From Perca fluviatilis (taxonomy: Eukaryota; Chordata; Actinopteri; Perciformes; Percidae), in assembly GCF_010015445.1 (NCBI RefSeq), contig NC_053116.1:4973568-5037567 (forward strand): a stretch of 64,000 nucleotides of DNA. The letters are read 5' to 3'. A program made the position numbers and the translations under genes. Position 1 is the stretch's first letter; the number at the start of each line of letters is the position of its first letter. Below are positions 23,161 to 33,941 of this stretch, in pieces. The notes beneath the pieces are model-generated. The model was not told the DNA's origin and did no database searches. It saw nothing but the letters and a program-made list of their open reading frames with translations.

Positions 23161-24000
23161 ACAGGAGGCAGACACATCACATGAATCTACATCTATGTCT
23201 GCCAATCCTAAGTCACATAAGACAGAGCTGGGACTGCTTCCAGGTCCGTTGGATCCGCCATTTCTGGGACAGCTGTTAGCTATGGTGGAAGCATCAGATG
23301 TCAGGCTCGACACAACCTGCCTTTCAGTCAATATGTCAGCTGCCTTCTGTGTCTACTGCTGCACACAATGCTGTGAGGTGTCACTCACATCAAAGCAGTC
23401 AACTTTGTCAGGGACATCACTGCCGGCCCATGTCTCCATGTTAGCGATCAGACTCAAAAGCTGTTGATTCTCAGCTTCACTGTGTTCAGAGGCGGACATG
23501 TCATCGCAGAAGTTATTGGACATCTTCAACTGGCGAATCAAATATCTCAAGAGGTTACTGCCAGCAATGAGGTCATCCCCTGGTTTTCAACGACAAATGT
23601 GGGGGCGCCACCACGATAGCCATACACCTCCATCTCCAGCTCACACACTCCTACAGGCTTTGTCCCCGACCCACCGGACCCAATTAAAATTACATCTGAA
23701 GGTGCCAATGAAGGGCTTTTTAACACTCTCTCCTCCCAAAAGTCTGTTCCACATCTTGGAGCTTAAAGAACAAGCCATTGAACCACTGTCCAGAATAGCC
23801 CTCACTTCAACTTTGCCACCAAGTAATACTTTTTCATAGAAGAGATCGTTGAGGGTGCAGTTTTTGTGTGTTCTGTATTATTACTTGACTCGTTAATTTT
23901 AACTCCTCACACACACCTCTGTAAACCGATTCAATATCGTCTTTTATTACTGGGGGATCAATAGAAAGCTCAACACTCAACCCCTCCAAATGCTGGCCTT
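23161..24000 (-). pseudogene. Gypsy copy A aspartic protease region
   Basis: Near 23782-23800 the minus strand encodes VEVRAILDSGS, the Asp-Ser-Gly active-site motif of retrotransposon aspartic proteases, followed by the MACSLSSKMWNRLL stretch. In this copy the protease frame is broken; copy B keeps it open. The part between protease and RT (23195-23560) is Ser/Asp-rich linker. The enzyme would process the Gag-Pol polyprotein. Confidence 0.75.
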
Positions 24001-24129
24001 CTAGTTTTCCTGACGTGGGGTGGCTGGTCCTGTGGGCACCATGCTAGCTTGCTTTATGGCTGTTGACTTAGGACATACTGCACTTGTGTGATCAGGGCAA
24101 AATACAGAAAGCAGAGATGGTCGCCCGCC

Positions 24130-24823
24130 AGTGAAATCGGGTATTATGGCCAACATCCCCACACATCTCACAGACCATTGAAGGCCTGGCTCTGTTCCGT
24201 TGGCCTCTCTGGAAATGAGGGTTTGACCTGCCCTGAAACTGGGCCTGCTGCGTCTCTGCTCAAGAAGACGGCTCCAACCTAGCAATAATGTGCTCTAGCT
24301 GCCCAGCGGACCCCTGAGTCGCCCTGATTTGAACTGGAGGCTAGGCTGGCCTCATCCTCACAGCAGACACTGTGGGATGAGCTGTTGAACTGACCTCTTG
24401 TTGTAGCAAGGTGATAGCAGGGGCTGTCTTTGAATGAGGTGAGTACCTCTGATCCCTCTTATGTTCAACCAGCTTTTCACGAACCTCAGCTGCTGTCCAA
24501 AGCTATGAAGCTTTACACCTGAATATGAGAGACAGTTCGGGGTCGGGACAATGTCTATTGAACATGGCAGTGAGCTCACAGGACAGATTATCAATCATCT
24601 TGTTTTGTCTCTTTAAACAGTCTTCTGCCATCTCCATTGCCCTGTTCAGTCTTAACCAATACTCAAAAGGGTATTCGCTAGGGGCTGGTAAAGTAGCATA
24701 AAAATCAGCTAATGGCATGGTGGAGAAAACCGTGTCACTGAAATGCTGCTTTAGTGTATCAAAGACAGGGGCTGGACCATAAAAAAGATTGAGTAAAGGG
24801 TTACTACGCATCACTACCTTCAC
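24130..24823 (-). pseudogene. Gypsy copy A gag with zinc knuckle
   Basis: The 106-codon frame at 24503-24823 has the helical capsid-like segment FDTLKQHFSDTVFSTMPLAD, followed by YPFEYWLRLNRAMEMAEDCL, typical of Ty3/Gypsy gag. Downstream near 24130-24180 a second frame gives CEMCGDVGHNTRFH, a Cys-X2-Cys-X4-His-X4-His variant of the nucleocapsid knuckle in which the last residue is His. Gag forms the particle and packages RNA. A frameshift separates the two parts. Confidence 0.75.
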
Positions 24824-24900
24824 TACTTCCCGTGCCCTCTGAGCTTGCTCATCACTTCCTCAGCTTGCTCAGTAACTGGAGTCCCCGTTTTCCGAAAGTA

Positions 24901-25180
24901 CAGTGCCCTCCACAATTATTATTATTACAATTATTTCCTGTTTAAGATGGGGTCATGGACTTCTAAGAATTCTTTTTTTTTTTAAACAACATAGAACCCA
25001 AATCGAAAAAGAGGAAAAAATCCAACCTTTTATTTAAGTTACATTACTTTGGTGGTAAAAAAAAAAATCACACATTTAGAAAAAACTTGAAATCATGTGT
25101 CCCACAATTATTGGCCCCCTGATGTTAATAGTACAACTCAACCCCCTTTTGCCAACAAGACAGCACTTAATCTCCTTCTA
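24901..25180 (+). mobile_element. Tc1/mariner-like terminal fragment (copy A)
   Basis: It starts with CAGTGCCCTCCACAATTATT and continues with CCACAATTATTGGC and CCAACAAGACAGCACTTAAT, the pattern of the terminal part of a teleost Tc1/mariner-type transposon. It ends at the tandem-duplication joint (about 25180). The superfamily call rests on recognition of the end sequence, as no transposase is present. Confidence 0.6.
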
Positions 25181-26330
25181 GAGAGGCAGCATACAAAGGG
25201 GTAGGAAGTTGACTGGCGTTGTCAAGTTCCTGTGTACTGTTTTCTGTTGGCCAGTGTTGCTATGCTGAATCTTGTATGTGTGGTTGTCAGCATTCAGCCC
25301 AACCACCAGGTAAACAGCATTCTCCCAGCGGTCAGCAACTTTTGCCCCCACTCTCCTTTGTTGGCCAGCAAGACATGGTCACCAACTTACACAGGTGCTC
25401 CTCGAACTTTACGATCATACAAGTGAGCATGTCTCTTTAACTGCTTGATAGCTGCAGTCTGTGCTATTGCCATGGCCTCTTTTAAATCTCTCCTTAAGTG
25501 TTGGACGTACTGATCATAGTTCATGACCTCAGGGTTATCCAGAACTGTGCTGAAGGCCATGCCGATTGGCAGTCTTGGTATTCTCCCAAACATCAGCAGA
25601 AACGGTGCATAACCTGTGGTCTCGTGGATGGTGCAGTTATAGGCAAAGGTGCAAGGGGACTTACGCCTATGGCCATCTGTGTTTGGCTTTCGGGGTAGGG
25701 GCGCGAATCATGTTGCCCAAGGTTCTGTTCATTCTCTCACAGCATCCATTACCCATAGGATGGTAGGGCGTAGTATGGGACTTATCGACACCAGCAAGAC
25801 TCAAGAGTTCAGCTATCAGAGTACTCTCAAAATTGCCCCCTTATCTTAGTGAATGCATCTTGGAAAGCCATAAACACAGAAATAGTTATTCCACAACTGA
25901 TGAGCGCACAGACTTGGCAGATTGGTTTGGACGCAAAAAGTCATGTGCCATCTTGGTTAAGTGATCAGTGACGACGAGCACATCCAATGACTTGTTTGCA
26001 GAATCTTCAGCAGACCAGAAGTCTATACTAACAAGCTCAAGTGGCTCAGTCGTGATGTGTTCTCTAAGGGTGCTCTGGCCCGCGGCTCAGGAGTCTTGCT
26101 CAGCACACATCTCCTGCAACATTTCACATATTCCTTAATATCTTTTTCCCATGCCAGAAAAACCGTTGCCTGGTCAGGTACAAAGTCCGCTGTTGGCCCT
26201 GATGACCTGCCCCATCATGGACTCCATCCAAGACCTTTGTTGCTGCGAAAGCAGGAACCACATACAGGTATGTCTTCTTCTTAGTAATGGCGTTCTTTGA
26301 CATGCGATACAGCACACCTCTCTTCATCAC
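25181..26330 (-). pseudogene. Gypsy copy B integrase
   Basis: This has the same domains as copy A: the zinc-binding segment at 26124-26330 (VHDGAGHQGQQRTLYLTRQR), a core with first catalytic Asp near 26030, and the C-terminal stretch RIPRLPIGMAF at 25387-25593, one residue different from copy A (Gly for Asp). The GPY/F-like part is truncated at the joint. The core is broken by different indels from those in copy A. Confidence 0.8.
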
Positions 26331-27760
26331 CAGCTTCTCCCAAACTTCTCAGCGACTGGAGGATTTCCACCAACTCCTTAGCACGCCCCTCCTTGAGGTT
26401 TCGTTTCCCTCTCCCACATAGAAGATCACTCTGCACAAGACATGGTCATTCCTCTGCTTATCCATCAGCTGATCACGAGACAGCATTTCCCCACCAATTG
26501 GTTCTGATGGCATCACTTCCCGCGCGGGAGCTGTGGCAGCAGCAATGCATGGAACCCACATCAGCGTCCAGCAGCTTGTGTGACTGAAGAACGGCGGCCA
26601 CTTCCTGTTCAGACAGAGCACCAGATTGGGAAACAAATGCACACTGGCAAACAACAACAGGCTTAACATCAGAGGCTGTGTCAAATGGATGATTAGACCA
26701 GCGGAACACATCTTGCACCTTGTCTGTGTGCACAGCATTAGCTTCACCCAGCAGTTCTTTGTATGCAACCCTCGTCAGACGATGGAGTGCACTTGGTCAG
26801 ACAAAGGGCTCTCGGCTCAGAGCATCTGCAACAATGTTCTTGGTACCCGGAATATAGTTAATATCAAACTGAAACGGTGCAAGTTTGGCGACCCATTGTT
26901 GTTCGCACGCGTCTAGTTTTGATTTGGACAGAATGTAGGTCAGCGGGTAATTGTCGGGTCCACACTATGAACTGGTGTCCTCTCAGCCAATGATGAAACT
27001 TGTTGCAGACAGCCCATTTCATTGCAAAAAACTCCAATCGATGTGCCGGATATTTGGACTGTGCATAGGTGAGTGACTTGCTGGCAAAAGCAATTGGCCT
27101 TGTTCCCAGTCGTCAGCCCAAAGCCTGAGCTTCAGGTTGTGAACCTTGAGGCGCTCAAAAACCTTCTGCAAGCATTCCATTGCCAGTTCTTCAGTGGGTG
27201 CAAACACCAGGACATCATTGAGGTAGTACAGTAGGCTGAGGAAGTTCTGATCCCCAAAGATGTTGAGCATCATCCGCATAAATATCGCCGGACTGTTGTA
27301 GAGCCCCTGTGGCAGGCATACTCGTACAGTCCAAACGGCGATGAAAAGGCTGTAAACTTTTTGTCACCCTCGTGAACCTCAACATTATAGTAGCCGGAGG
27401 TGAGGTCCATGGTAGAAAAGTAGGCGTTGCCACCCAGTGCTGCCAAAGCATCAGCCTGGTGAGGAAGGGTATGCGCGTCTTTGATGGTGTGTGAGCGTTT
27501 ATCCAACGAAGTGTTAGATCGTTACAGAGTTTTTCTCGGACTTTTTCCAGACAAGGATAAGAAGCATAGTCACTGCTGGACTTCCGTATGATCTCCCCGT
27601 TCCTCCATTTCATCCAAAGCCAGCCTGAGCTTTTCATATTGGTTTAAAAATAAACTTTTGCATTACAGTCGATTCATGAAGGCAGCGCAGAAGCCTTTCC
27701 ACAGTCCAAGCCTTGCAAAAGATGAAATGTTACACTGGGTCAACAGGTGAACAGGTTTCT
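26331..27760 (-). pseudogene. Gypsy copy B RT, RNase H and linker
   Basis: The same YLND active-site variant is found near 27214. The palm segment with STMDLTSGYYNVEVHEGDKK is open at 27270-27506, preceded by MDKRSHTIKDAHTLPHQAD. The region corresponding to the RT N-terminus (27480-27560 and 27640-27740) is scrambled relative to copy A, which there reads closer to the family consensus. The RNase H and connector segments match copy A nearly base for base. Confidence 0.82.
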
Positions 27761-28246
27761 CTCTACAGGAGGCAGACACATCACATGAATCTACATCTAT
27801 GTCTGCCAATCCTAAGTCACATAAGACAGAGCTGGGACTGCTTCCAGGTCCGTTGGATCCGCCATTTCTGGGACAGCTGTTAGCTATGGTGGAAGCATCA
27901 GATGTCAGGCTCGACACAACCTGCCTTTCAGTCAATATGTCAGCTGCCTTCTGTGTCTACTGCTGCACACAATGCTGTGAGGTGTCACTCACATCAAAGC
28001 AGTCAACTTTGTCAGGGACATCACTGCCGGCCCATGTCTCCATGTTAGCGATCAGACTCAAAAGCTGTTGATTCTCAGCTTCACTGTGTTCAGAGGCGGA
28101 CATGTCATCGCAGAAGTTATTGGACATCTTCAACTGGCGAATCAAATATCTCAAGAGGTTACTGCCAGCAATGAGGTCATCCCCCCTGGTTTTCAACGAC
28201 AAATGTGGGGACGGCCACACGATAGCCATACACCTCCATCTCCAGC

Positions 28247-28597
28247 TCACACACTCCTACAGGCTTTGTCCTCGACCCACCGGACCCAATTAAAATTACA
28301 TCTGAAGGTGCCAATGAAGGGCTTTTTAACACTCTCTCCTCCCAAAAGTCTGTTCCACATCTTGGAGCTTAAAGAACAAGCCATTGAACCACTGTCCAGA
28401 ATAGCCCTCACTTCAACTTTGCCACCAAGTAATACTTTTTCATAGAAGAGATCATCGTGAGGGTGCAGTTTTTGTGTGTTCTGTATTATTACTTGACTCG
28501 TTAATTTTAACTCCTCACACACACTCTCGTAAACCGATTCAATATCGTCTTTTATTACTGGGGGATCAATAGAAAGCTCAACACTCAACCCCTCCAA
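28247..28597 (-). pseudogene. Gypsy copy B aspartic protease, open frame
   Basis: This 116-codon open frame holds the retrotransposon protease: LGGKVEVRAILDSGSMACSL, with the active-site Asp-Ser-Gly near 28389-28400. It opens with an acidic leader (MEGLSVELSIDPPVIKDDIE) and a His-rich segment. The same region in copy A is disrupted by a few indels, so copy B better shows the ancestral reading. The protease would mature Gag-Pol. Confidence 0.78.
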
Positions 28598-28739
28598 ATG
28601 CTGGCCTTCTAGTTTTCCTGACGTGGGGTGGCTGGTCCTGTGGGCACCATGCTAGCTTGCTTTATGGCTGTTGACTTAGGACATACTGCACTTGTGTGAT
28701 CAGGCGCAAAATACAGAAAGCAGAGATGGTCGGCCCTAC

Positions 28740-29431
28740 AGTGAAATCGGGTATTATGGCCAACATCCCCACACATCTCACAGACCATTGAAGGCCTGGC
28801 TCTGTTCCGTTGGCCTCTCTGGAAATGAGGGTTTGACCTGCCCTGAAACTGGGCCTGCTGCGTCTCTGCTCAAGAAGACGCTCCAACCTAGCAATAATGT
28901 GCTCTAGCTGCCCAGCGGACCCCTGAGTCGCCTGATTTGAACTGGAGGCTAGGCTGGCCTCATCCTCACAGCAGACACTGTGGGATGAGCTGTTGAACTG
29001 ACCTCTTGTTGTAGCAAGGTGATAGCAGGGGCTGTCTTTGAATGAGGTGAGTACCTCTGATCCCTCTTATGTTCAACCAGCTTTTCATGAACCTCAGCTG
29101 CTGTCCAAAGCTATGAAGCTTTACACCTGAATATGAGAGACAGTTCGGGGTCGGGACAATGTCTATTGAACATGGCAGTGAGCTCACAGGACAGATTATC
29201 AATCATCTTGTTTTGTCTCTTTAAACAGTCTTCTGCCATCTCCATTGCCCTGTTCAGTCTTAACCAATACTCAAAAGGGTATTCGCTAGGGGCTGGTAAA
29301 GTAGCATAAAAATCAGCTAATGGCATGGTGGAGAAAACCGTGTCACTGAAATGCTGCTTTAGTGTATCAAAGACAGGGGCTGGACCATAAAAAAGATTGA
29401 GTAAAGGGTTACTACGCATCACTACCTTCAC
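28740..29431 (-). pseudogene. Gypsy copy B gag with zinc knuckle
   Basis: The gag frame at 29111-29431 is identical in translation to that of copy A. The zinc-knuckle variant (CCHH) lies near 28740-28790 in another frame, followed by a second Cys/His-containing segment toward 28690. As in copy A, a frameshift separates capsid-like and knuckle parts, so this lesion is shared and predates duplication. Confidence 0.75.
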
Positions 29432-29508
29432 TACTTCCCGTGCCCTCTGAGCTTGCTCATCACTTCCTCAGCTTGCTCAGTAACTGGAGTCCCCGTTTTC
29501 CGAAAGTA

Positions 29509-29885
29509 CAGTGCCCTCCACAATTATTATTATTACAATTATTTCCTGTTTAAGATGGGGTCATGGACTTCTAAGAATTCTCCTTTTTTTTTAAACAACA
29601 TAGAACCCAAATGCAAAAAAAGAGAAAAATCCAACCTTTTATTTAAGTACATTACTTTGGTGGTAAAAAAAAAAAAATCACACATTTAGAAAAAAAAACT
29701 TGAAATCATGTGTCCCACAATTATTGGCACCCCTGATGTTAATACTTTGTACAACCCCCTTTTGCCAACAAGACAGCACTTAATCTCCTTCTATAACATT
29801 TCACAAGATTGGAGCACACAGAGCGAGGGATCTTTGACCATTCTTCTTTGCACAATCTTTCTAGATCATCCAGAGTCCTGGGAAT
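29509..29885 (+). mobile_element. Tc1/mariner-like terminal fragment (copy B, longer)
   Basis: This is the same fragment as at 24901, beginning CAGTGCCCTCCACAATTATT, but it runs about 95 bases further, through TTTCACAAGATTGGAGCACA and ATCATCCAGAGTCCTGGG. This longer version is the source sequence: the copy at 25180 was cut at the duplication joint. It ends where a LINE fragment begins. Confidence 0.6.
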
Positions 29886-29894
29886 TTAAGCAGT

Positions 29895-30400
29895 CCAGTC
29901 TTTAAATTTGAGTGGTTGAAGTCACCCGCGATGATGTAGGCTGCCTCGGGATGCAGAGTTTGTTGTTTACTAATAGCAGAATGCAGTTCTTTCATGGCAA
30001 TCTTAGCATTAGCATCCAGAGGTATGTAGGCTGCGGTTACTATAGTTGATGTAAACTCTCTGGGCAAATAGAAAGGTCTACTAGCTGAGCAGTGACTCTT
30101 GGTGATGAAGGTGTCCGTGCACCACGTTTTGTTCACATAAATGCACAAACCCCCACCTCAGGTCTTACCGCAGTCATCAGCTGTTCTGTCCGCAGGGAGG
30201 AGGCAGTGTCCATCTAGCTTGATAGCGCTGTTGGGTATTCCACTGTTAAGCCAAGTTTCTGTGACAATCATGATGTTGCAGTCCATAATCATTCTGTGTG
30301 GTGATCCGCAGACGCAGTTCATCCATTTTGTTCACCAGAGAGCGAACATTGGCGAGGAAAAGGCTTGGAAGAGCGAGTTGATGTGGAGTTAGCTTTAGCC
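29895..30400 (-). pseudogene. LINE endonuclease domain remnant, minus strand
   Basis: This is the endonuclease domain of a non-LTR retrotransposon of the kind often annotated as jockey-like in fish. Reading from about 30340 downward: LVNKMDELRLRI, IMIVTETWLNSGIPN with the catalytic Glu, LDGHCLLPADRTADDCGKT, a TGA stop, GGGLCIYVNKTW, PREFTSTIVTAAYIPLDANA, and IIAGDFNHSNLK with the metal-binding GDFN. The stop replaces the Arg expected between Thr and Gly, consistent with a CpG transition from CGA to TGA. The element is truncated at both ends (Tc1-like fragment at 29885). Confidence 0.8.
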
Positions 30401-30606
30401 TCACTCAAATTCCACCGCATGACCCCTTGTGGCATTGTTTGCGTGTCCGTCTAAAGAGCCCTCCAGTTAGTGTGGGGATGTTTGGAGATCGTGTTGGTTT
30501 AGCGATCTGGGGAATTGCATTCACTAAACCCACCAGACCCCATGTAAATAAACATTCATTTTAGCATTGTAAAATACACTTTATTCAAAGTCGACAGAAA
30601 CAAATA

Positions 30607-31609
30607 AAACTAGAACTGCAAGCAATTATGAAGGGGTCCAAGCCTCCCTGGCGCGAGTTGCCCCCCCGATCATGTGAAAGCGGAACCCAAAGCGGAACGG
30701 TGGGGAGGCAAACGTCAGGAAATATCGAGAGGTGTGAGCTGCAAGGTCTATGGTACATTGCCATTCCCATTAACATGGATTGAGTAAAAGGGCCAAAACT
30801 CATCTATGTTGACTAACCTAATGGCTGATCTTCACTAAATTGGGTACAGAGCCTCAGAGCAGCATGCCAAACAAGCATCACAAGTTTTATGTTGATAGCA
30901 ATTACCTACGGCAGAGAAATTGCAATCGCAATTGTCCCATTTACATGCATTATTATTGGCCAAAACACATAAACGTTGATTATAGCGTATTAGCATTTAA
31001 TGTGGCCAAGATATGATAAAGTTTGTGTTTGGTAGCTAGCTAGGGAAATTTCTTTGGTCGTAAAATGCACATACTTTAACGTAGCAAAATTCTTTTGATA
31101 ACTTTGTTTGTCAGGTCCATCTGGAGATGCTACGTACCAGGTTTTGTGCAGATTGGTCGCACAGGCCTAGGAGTTCAAAAAGTTGGTTTTGCACATTGAA
31201 AAAACGTCTTAGCAGATATATCAGATTCAGCTCGATTCAAGGAACACGTGGATGTAAGGGTTTCTAATGTGCACTGTGTAATGTGGGAGTTATAGGCAAA
31301 AACACGTAATTATTGATGTCATTATATCACCACCTAGTGGTCCACCTGTGTCCTTTTTGGTACTTGAGGTTCATGAACCATTGTACATCTACGCTGTAAA
31401 TTTGAAGTTGCTCACATCAGTGTAAGTGGTGAATCCAAACCTGGGTCCCATAGGCCATGCCCGCTTTGACGAATCAGTACCCCACTGTAGGGGTGGCATC
31501 AGGAGTGGTCCTAGATGGTACACTAAAAATTTCGTAAAAATCGAATGAGCCGTTCATGACATATGAACCTTTTGTACTTGTAACGCTCCAGAGGGTCATG
31601 GCAAACAAG
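30607..31609 (+). repeat. Teleost interspersed repeat split by a solo LTR (left part)
   Basis: It begins with ACTGCAAGCAATTATGAAGG followed by GGTCCAAGCC, the terminus of a repeated teleost sequence related in style to the elements at 7.3 and 56.1 kb. It has no coding capacity. At 31613 a solo LTR interrupts it, and sequence continues after 34403. The internal part includes phrases such as CACCACCTAGTGGTCC, common in these repeats. Confidence 0.5.
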
Positions 31610-31951
31610 AATCTGTTGGGACCAAGCAGGGGGTTAAACATTGATTTTAACGAAAAATGGCTCAGATTGAGCTGACTGCAGAGACAAAGGACACAGGGAA
31701 GGCAAGACAAAGGATCTTGGCCTACATGTGAATCCCAAAGCCAGTTTCACCAAACTCCTACAGGCCGCCACTTGGAAGCAGAGTCGCCAAAATGGAGATT
31801 CTACCTTCAACACGAGGAGGGCAAGGCAGACTGGTGGTGAGACAAAGAACTGCTTCACACCTGAGACAAGGTTGCGCTTTTCCCATTGGCTGTCGGGCCT
31901 TTGAATGCACCACACCGCCACTAGGAGGTGGAGGAAGGATAAAAGCTGTCG

Positions 31952-32044
31952 GCGTTTCTGTTTCTTTGCTTTCCACGGTAATCCATTTTACTGACAGGAG
32001 GTCAGTAAAATGGATTACCGTGGAAAGCAAAGAAACACAAACGC
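31952..32044. repeat. 44-bp near-perfect inverted repeat in solo LTR copy 1
   Basis: The left arm (31952-31995) and right arm (32001-32044) are reverse complements with one mismatch, separated by the five bases AGGAG. It lies 10 bases downstream of the TATA-like box, so it would be transcribed near the 5' end. The equivalent place in copy 2 (about 43485-43540) has no foldback. Confidence 0.93.
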
Positions 32045-32302
32045 TGGTCCGGACTAGCTTAACCAGCTTCACCTCGCTGGTCGAGATTGAGCTGGGACAT
32101 TTTATATCTTTCTGATATACAAAGGGGATCCCAGGAATACTGGCCCAGTATTTCCTCTATCTGCAGCGGGTTTAATCAGCCCGGATTCAAGAAAAGGACT
32201 ACGTTCCGTTTTCTTGCGTTGTCGACCTGGATCGCGTGTCGTCTACTGCTCTGGACGAAACGGATCGTTAAACTCTGGCGAGAGGTTAACTACACACAAC
32301 AC

Positions 32303-33093
32303 TAGGGGTGGTACGGTTCACAAAACCCACGGTTCGGTTCGTATCACGGTTTTAGGGTCACGGTTTTCGGTTCAGTACGGTTCTTATTTTTTCTTTATCA
32401 CTCCAGAATATACTTCAGCATATAGCTAAAATTAGCATATTGAATGCATGTTGCACAAAACGTGCACACAGTGGCAGTTCTATATTGTTTTATTTCATCA
32501 TAGGTAACGTGAAATCCAAAATGTTCCCACACACCAGACTATAAACGACGCTGGCGCATCCTCCAGCTCTGGGCAGCCTCTCTCCCACTTGACATTTCTG
32601 CAGGTGACGTGACGTGACCTGCAGCGGCACCCCACTCCACTTGAGTAGCGGTCGGCTCGGTGTCTCTCAAAATCTGATGAAAATCTTTTAAACTGTCCTT
32701 TGTCGATCTGAAATGAAGACAGATTCAGCAACTGCATGGCCTATTTCTCGCTTAAAATGTTTTCAGAAACACGTTTCGGTGAACTATTTTAGTACAATAT
32801 GAGATCGTATTCTGAACGAGCCGCCATGACAGTCTGGCTTTGAAATTTGGGACCAGCCAGACCCATGTGACGCAATCGTCCAATCAGCTGCCATGGGTTG
32901 CGTTTGTCACGCCCATCCCGCTCGTCATTTCCAGTAACTGTTTTAACATAGGTGTCGAAAGTGGGCACTACGGCAGTAAGAGGTTAGTGCACATTAACAG
33001 TGGACTGACGAACCTTGCGGTACACACATGCTCCGAACCGAGACTAGCGAACCGAGCGGTTCGGGTGTTTTTTCATGAACCGTACCACCCCTA
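32303..33093. mobile_element. 791-bp hAT-like nonautonomous element with 8-bp TSD
   Basis: The ends are TAGGGGTGGTACGGTTCA and the reverse complement TGAACCGTACCACCCCTA. The 8 bases CACAACAC occur on both sides (32295-32302 and 33094-33101), the hallmark of hAT transposition. No transposase is encoded. The element is absent from solo LTR copy 2, so it inserted after the LTR family spread. A truncated second copy in reverse orientation lies at 38745-39262. Confidence 0.92.
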
Positions 33094-33849
33094 CACAACA
33101 CATATACAGTAAAAGGCTTACACAGTTCTGGGCAGACGTTAGAACTATTGTGTTTGGTTTGTTTCATTAATGAGCAAAGGTTTCGCTATCACTTGTTGCC
33201 ATTAATGTGATCTGTGATTGTAATCATGTATTGGCCCATATCTGGTTATTAATCTGTTTCTGTGAATGTATCATTGATCACGATACTGTTGATTATGTTG
33301 TGTTAAGTAGCTGGGTAAAACCGTAATCGCTACCTGCTAAATCACTCCATTCACAGAGTTTAGTTACTGTCTGCGAGATAATTGCGGAAATCAGCTGTTA
33401 GCTACTGGAGTGGTTATAATGACCAAAGTTTCCCTCAGTAAGTTAAAAAGTCTCAGAGTCTGTCCCAACTACACGTGTGGTCCAGACCTGAGTGGCTGAG
33501 GGGGGCTGGCCATTATCGATAACTAAGATCAGAGTGCCTCATTCTTTAAACTTTCTTCTTTTACTAATTATACACCCCCACACCCCCACACACAAGCTAG
33601 CCACGTAGCTCCCGAGCTAACGCTGCTAGCTTAACCACGTGGAGTCGGCTTACGTTTGTACAGAGCTAACACATGACCTAGCATACGGGCTAGGCTAAGC
33701 GTGCGTGTTGCCCAGCAACCCCCCCTTGACCTCTTCAGCCCCTCCTCGTGCACCCAGCACCACTACCGCCCTCTTGAGGCTAAATAGTTTTGTGCAGCTC
33801 ACAGGAGTAGCCATTTTGGGAGTTGTTTTTGTGTTAGAACTACATTTCG

Positions 33850-33864
33850 ACACACACACACACA

Positions 33865-33940
<76 letters not shown>
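33850..33940. repeat. (CA)n microsatellite
   Basis: About 90 bases of CA dinucleotide with one interruption (CATACA). It lies inside solo LTR copy 1. The equivalent place in copy 2 (44560-44580) has only a few CA units, so it expanded in this copy. Confidence 0.97.

Positions 33941-33941
<1 letters not shown>

Larger units (their letters stand above)
20065..24900 (-). mobile_element. Ty3/Gypsy retrotransposon, copy A, minus strand
   Basis: Reading from 24.9 kb down to 20.1 kb gives gag, zinc knuckle, aspartic protease, RT, RNase H, integrase and an integrase C-terminal tail, the Ty3/Gypsy order. Many frameshifts break it. I see no LTRs: the gag end abuts a Tc1/mariner-like fragment at 24901, and the pol tail runs into the 55-bp repeat array near 19.8-20.0 kb. 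From about 20551 onward it is duplicated as copy B at 25181-29508. Confidence 0.9.
25181..29508 (-). mobile_element. Ty3/Gypsy retrotransposon, copy B, minus strand
   Basis: This is a direct repeat of 20551-24900 at an offset of 4608-4629 bases. Identity is high throughout, with differences mostly single-base indels in homopolymers plus a few scrambled patches (27480-27560, 27640-27740). It carries gag, protease, RT, RNase H and integrase in the same order. The start, GAGAGGCAGCAT, joins directly to the end of the Tc1-like fragment, which marks the duplication joint. Confidence 0.9.
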
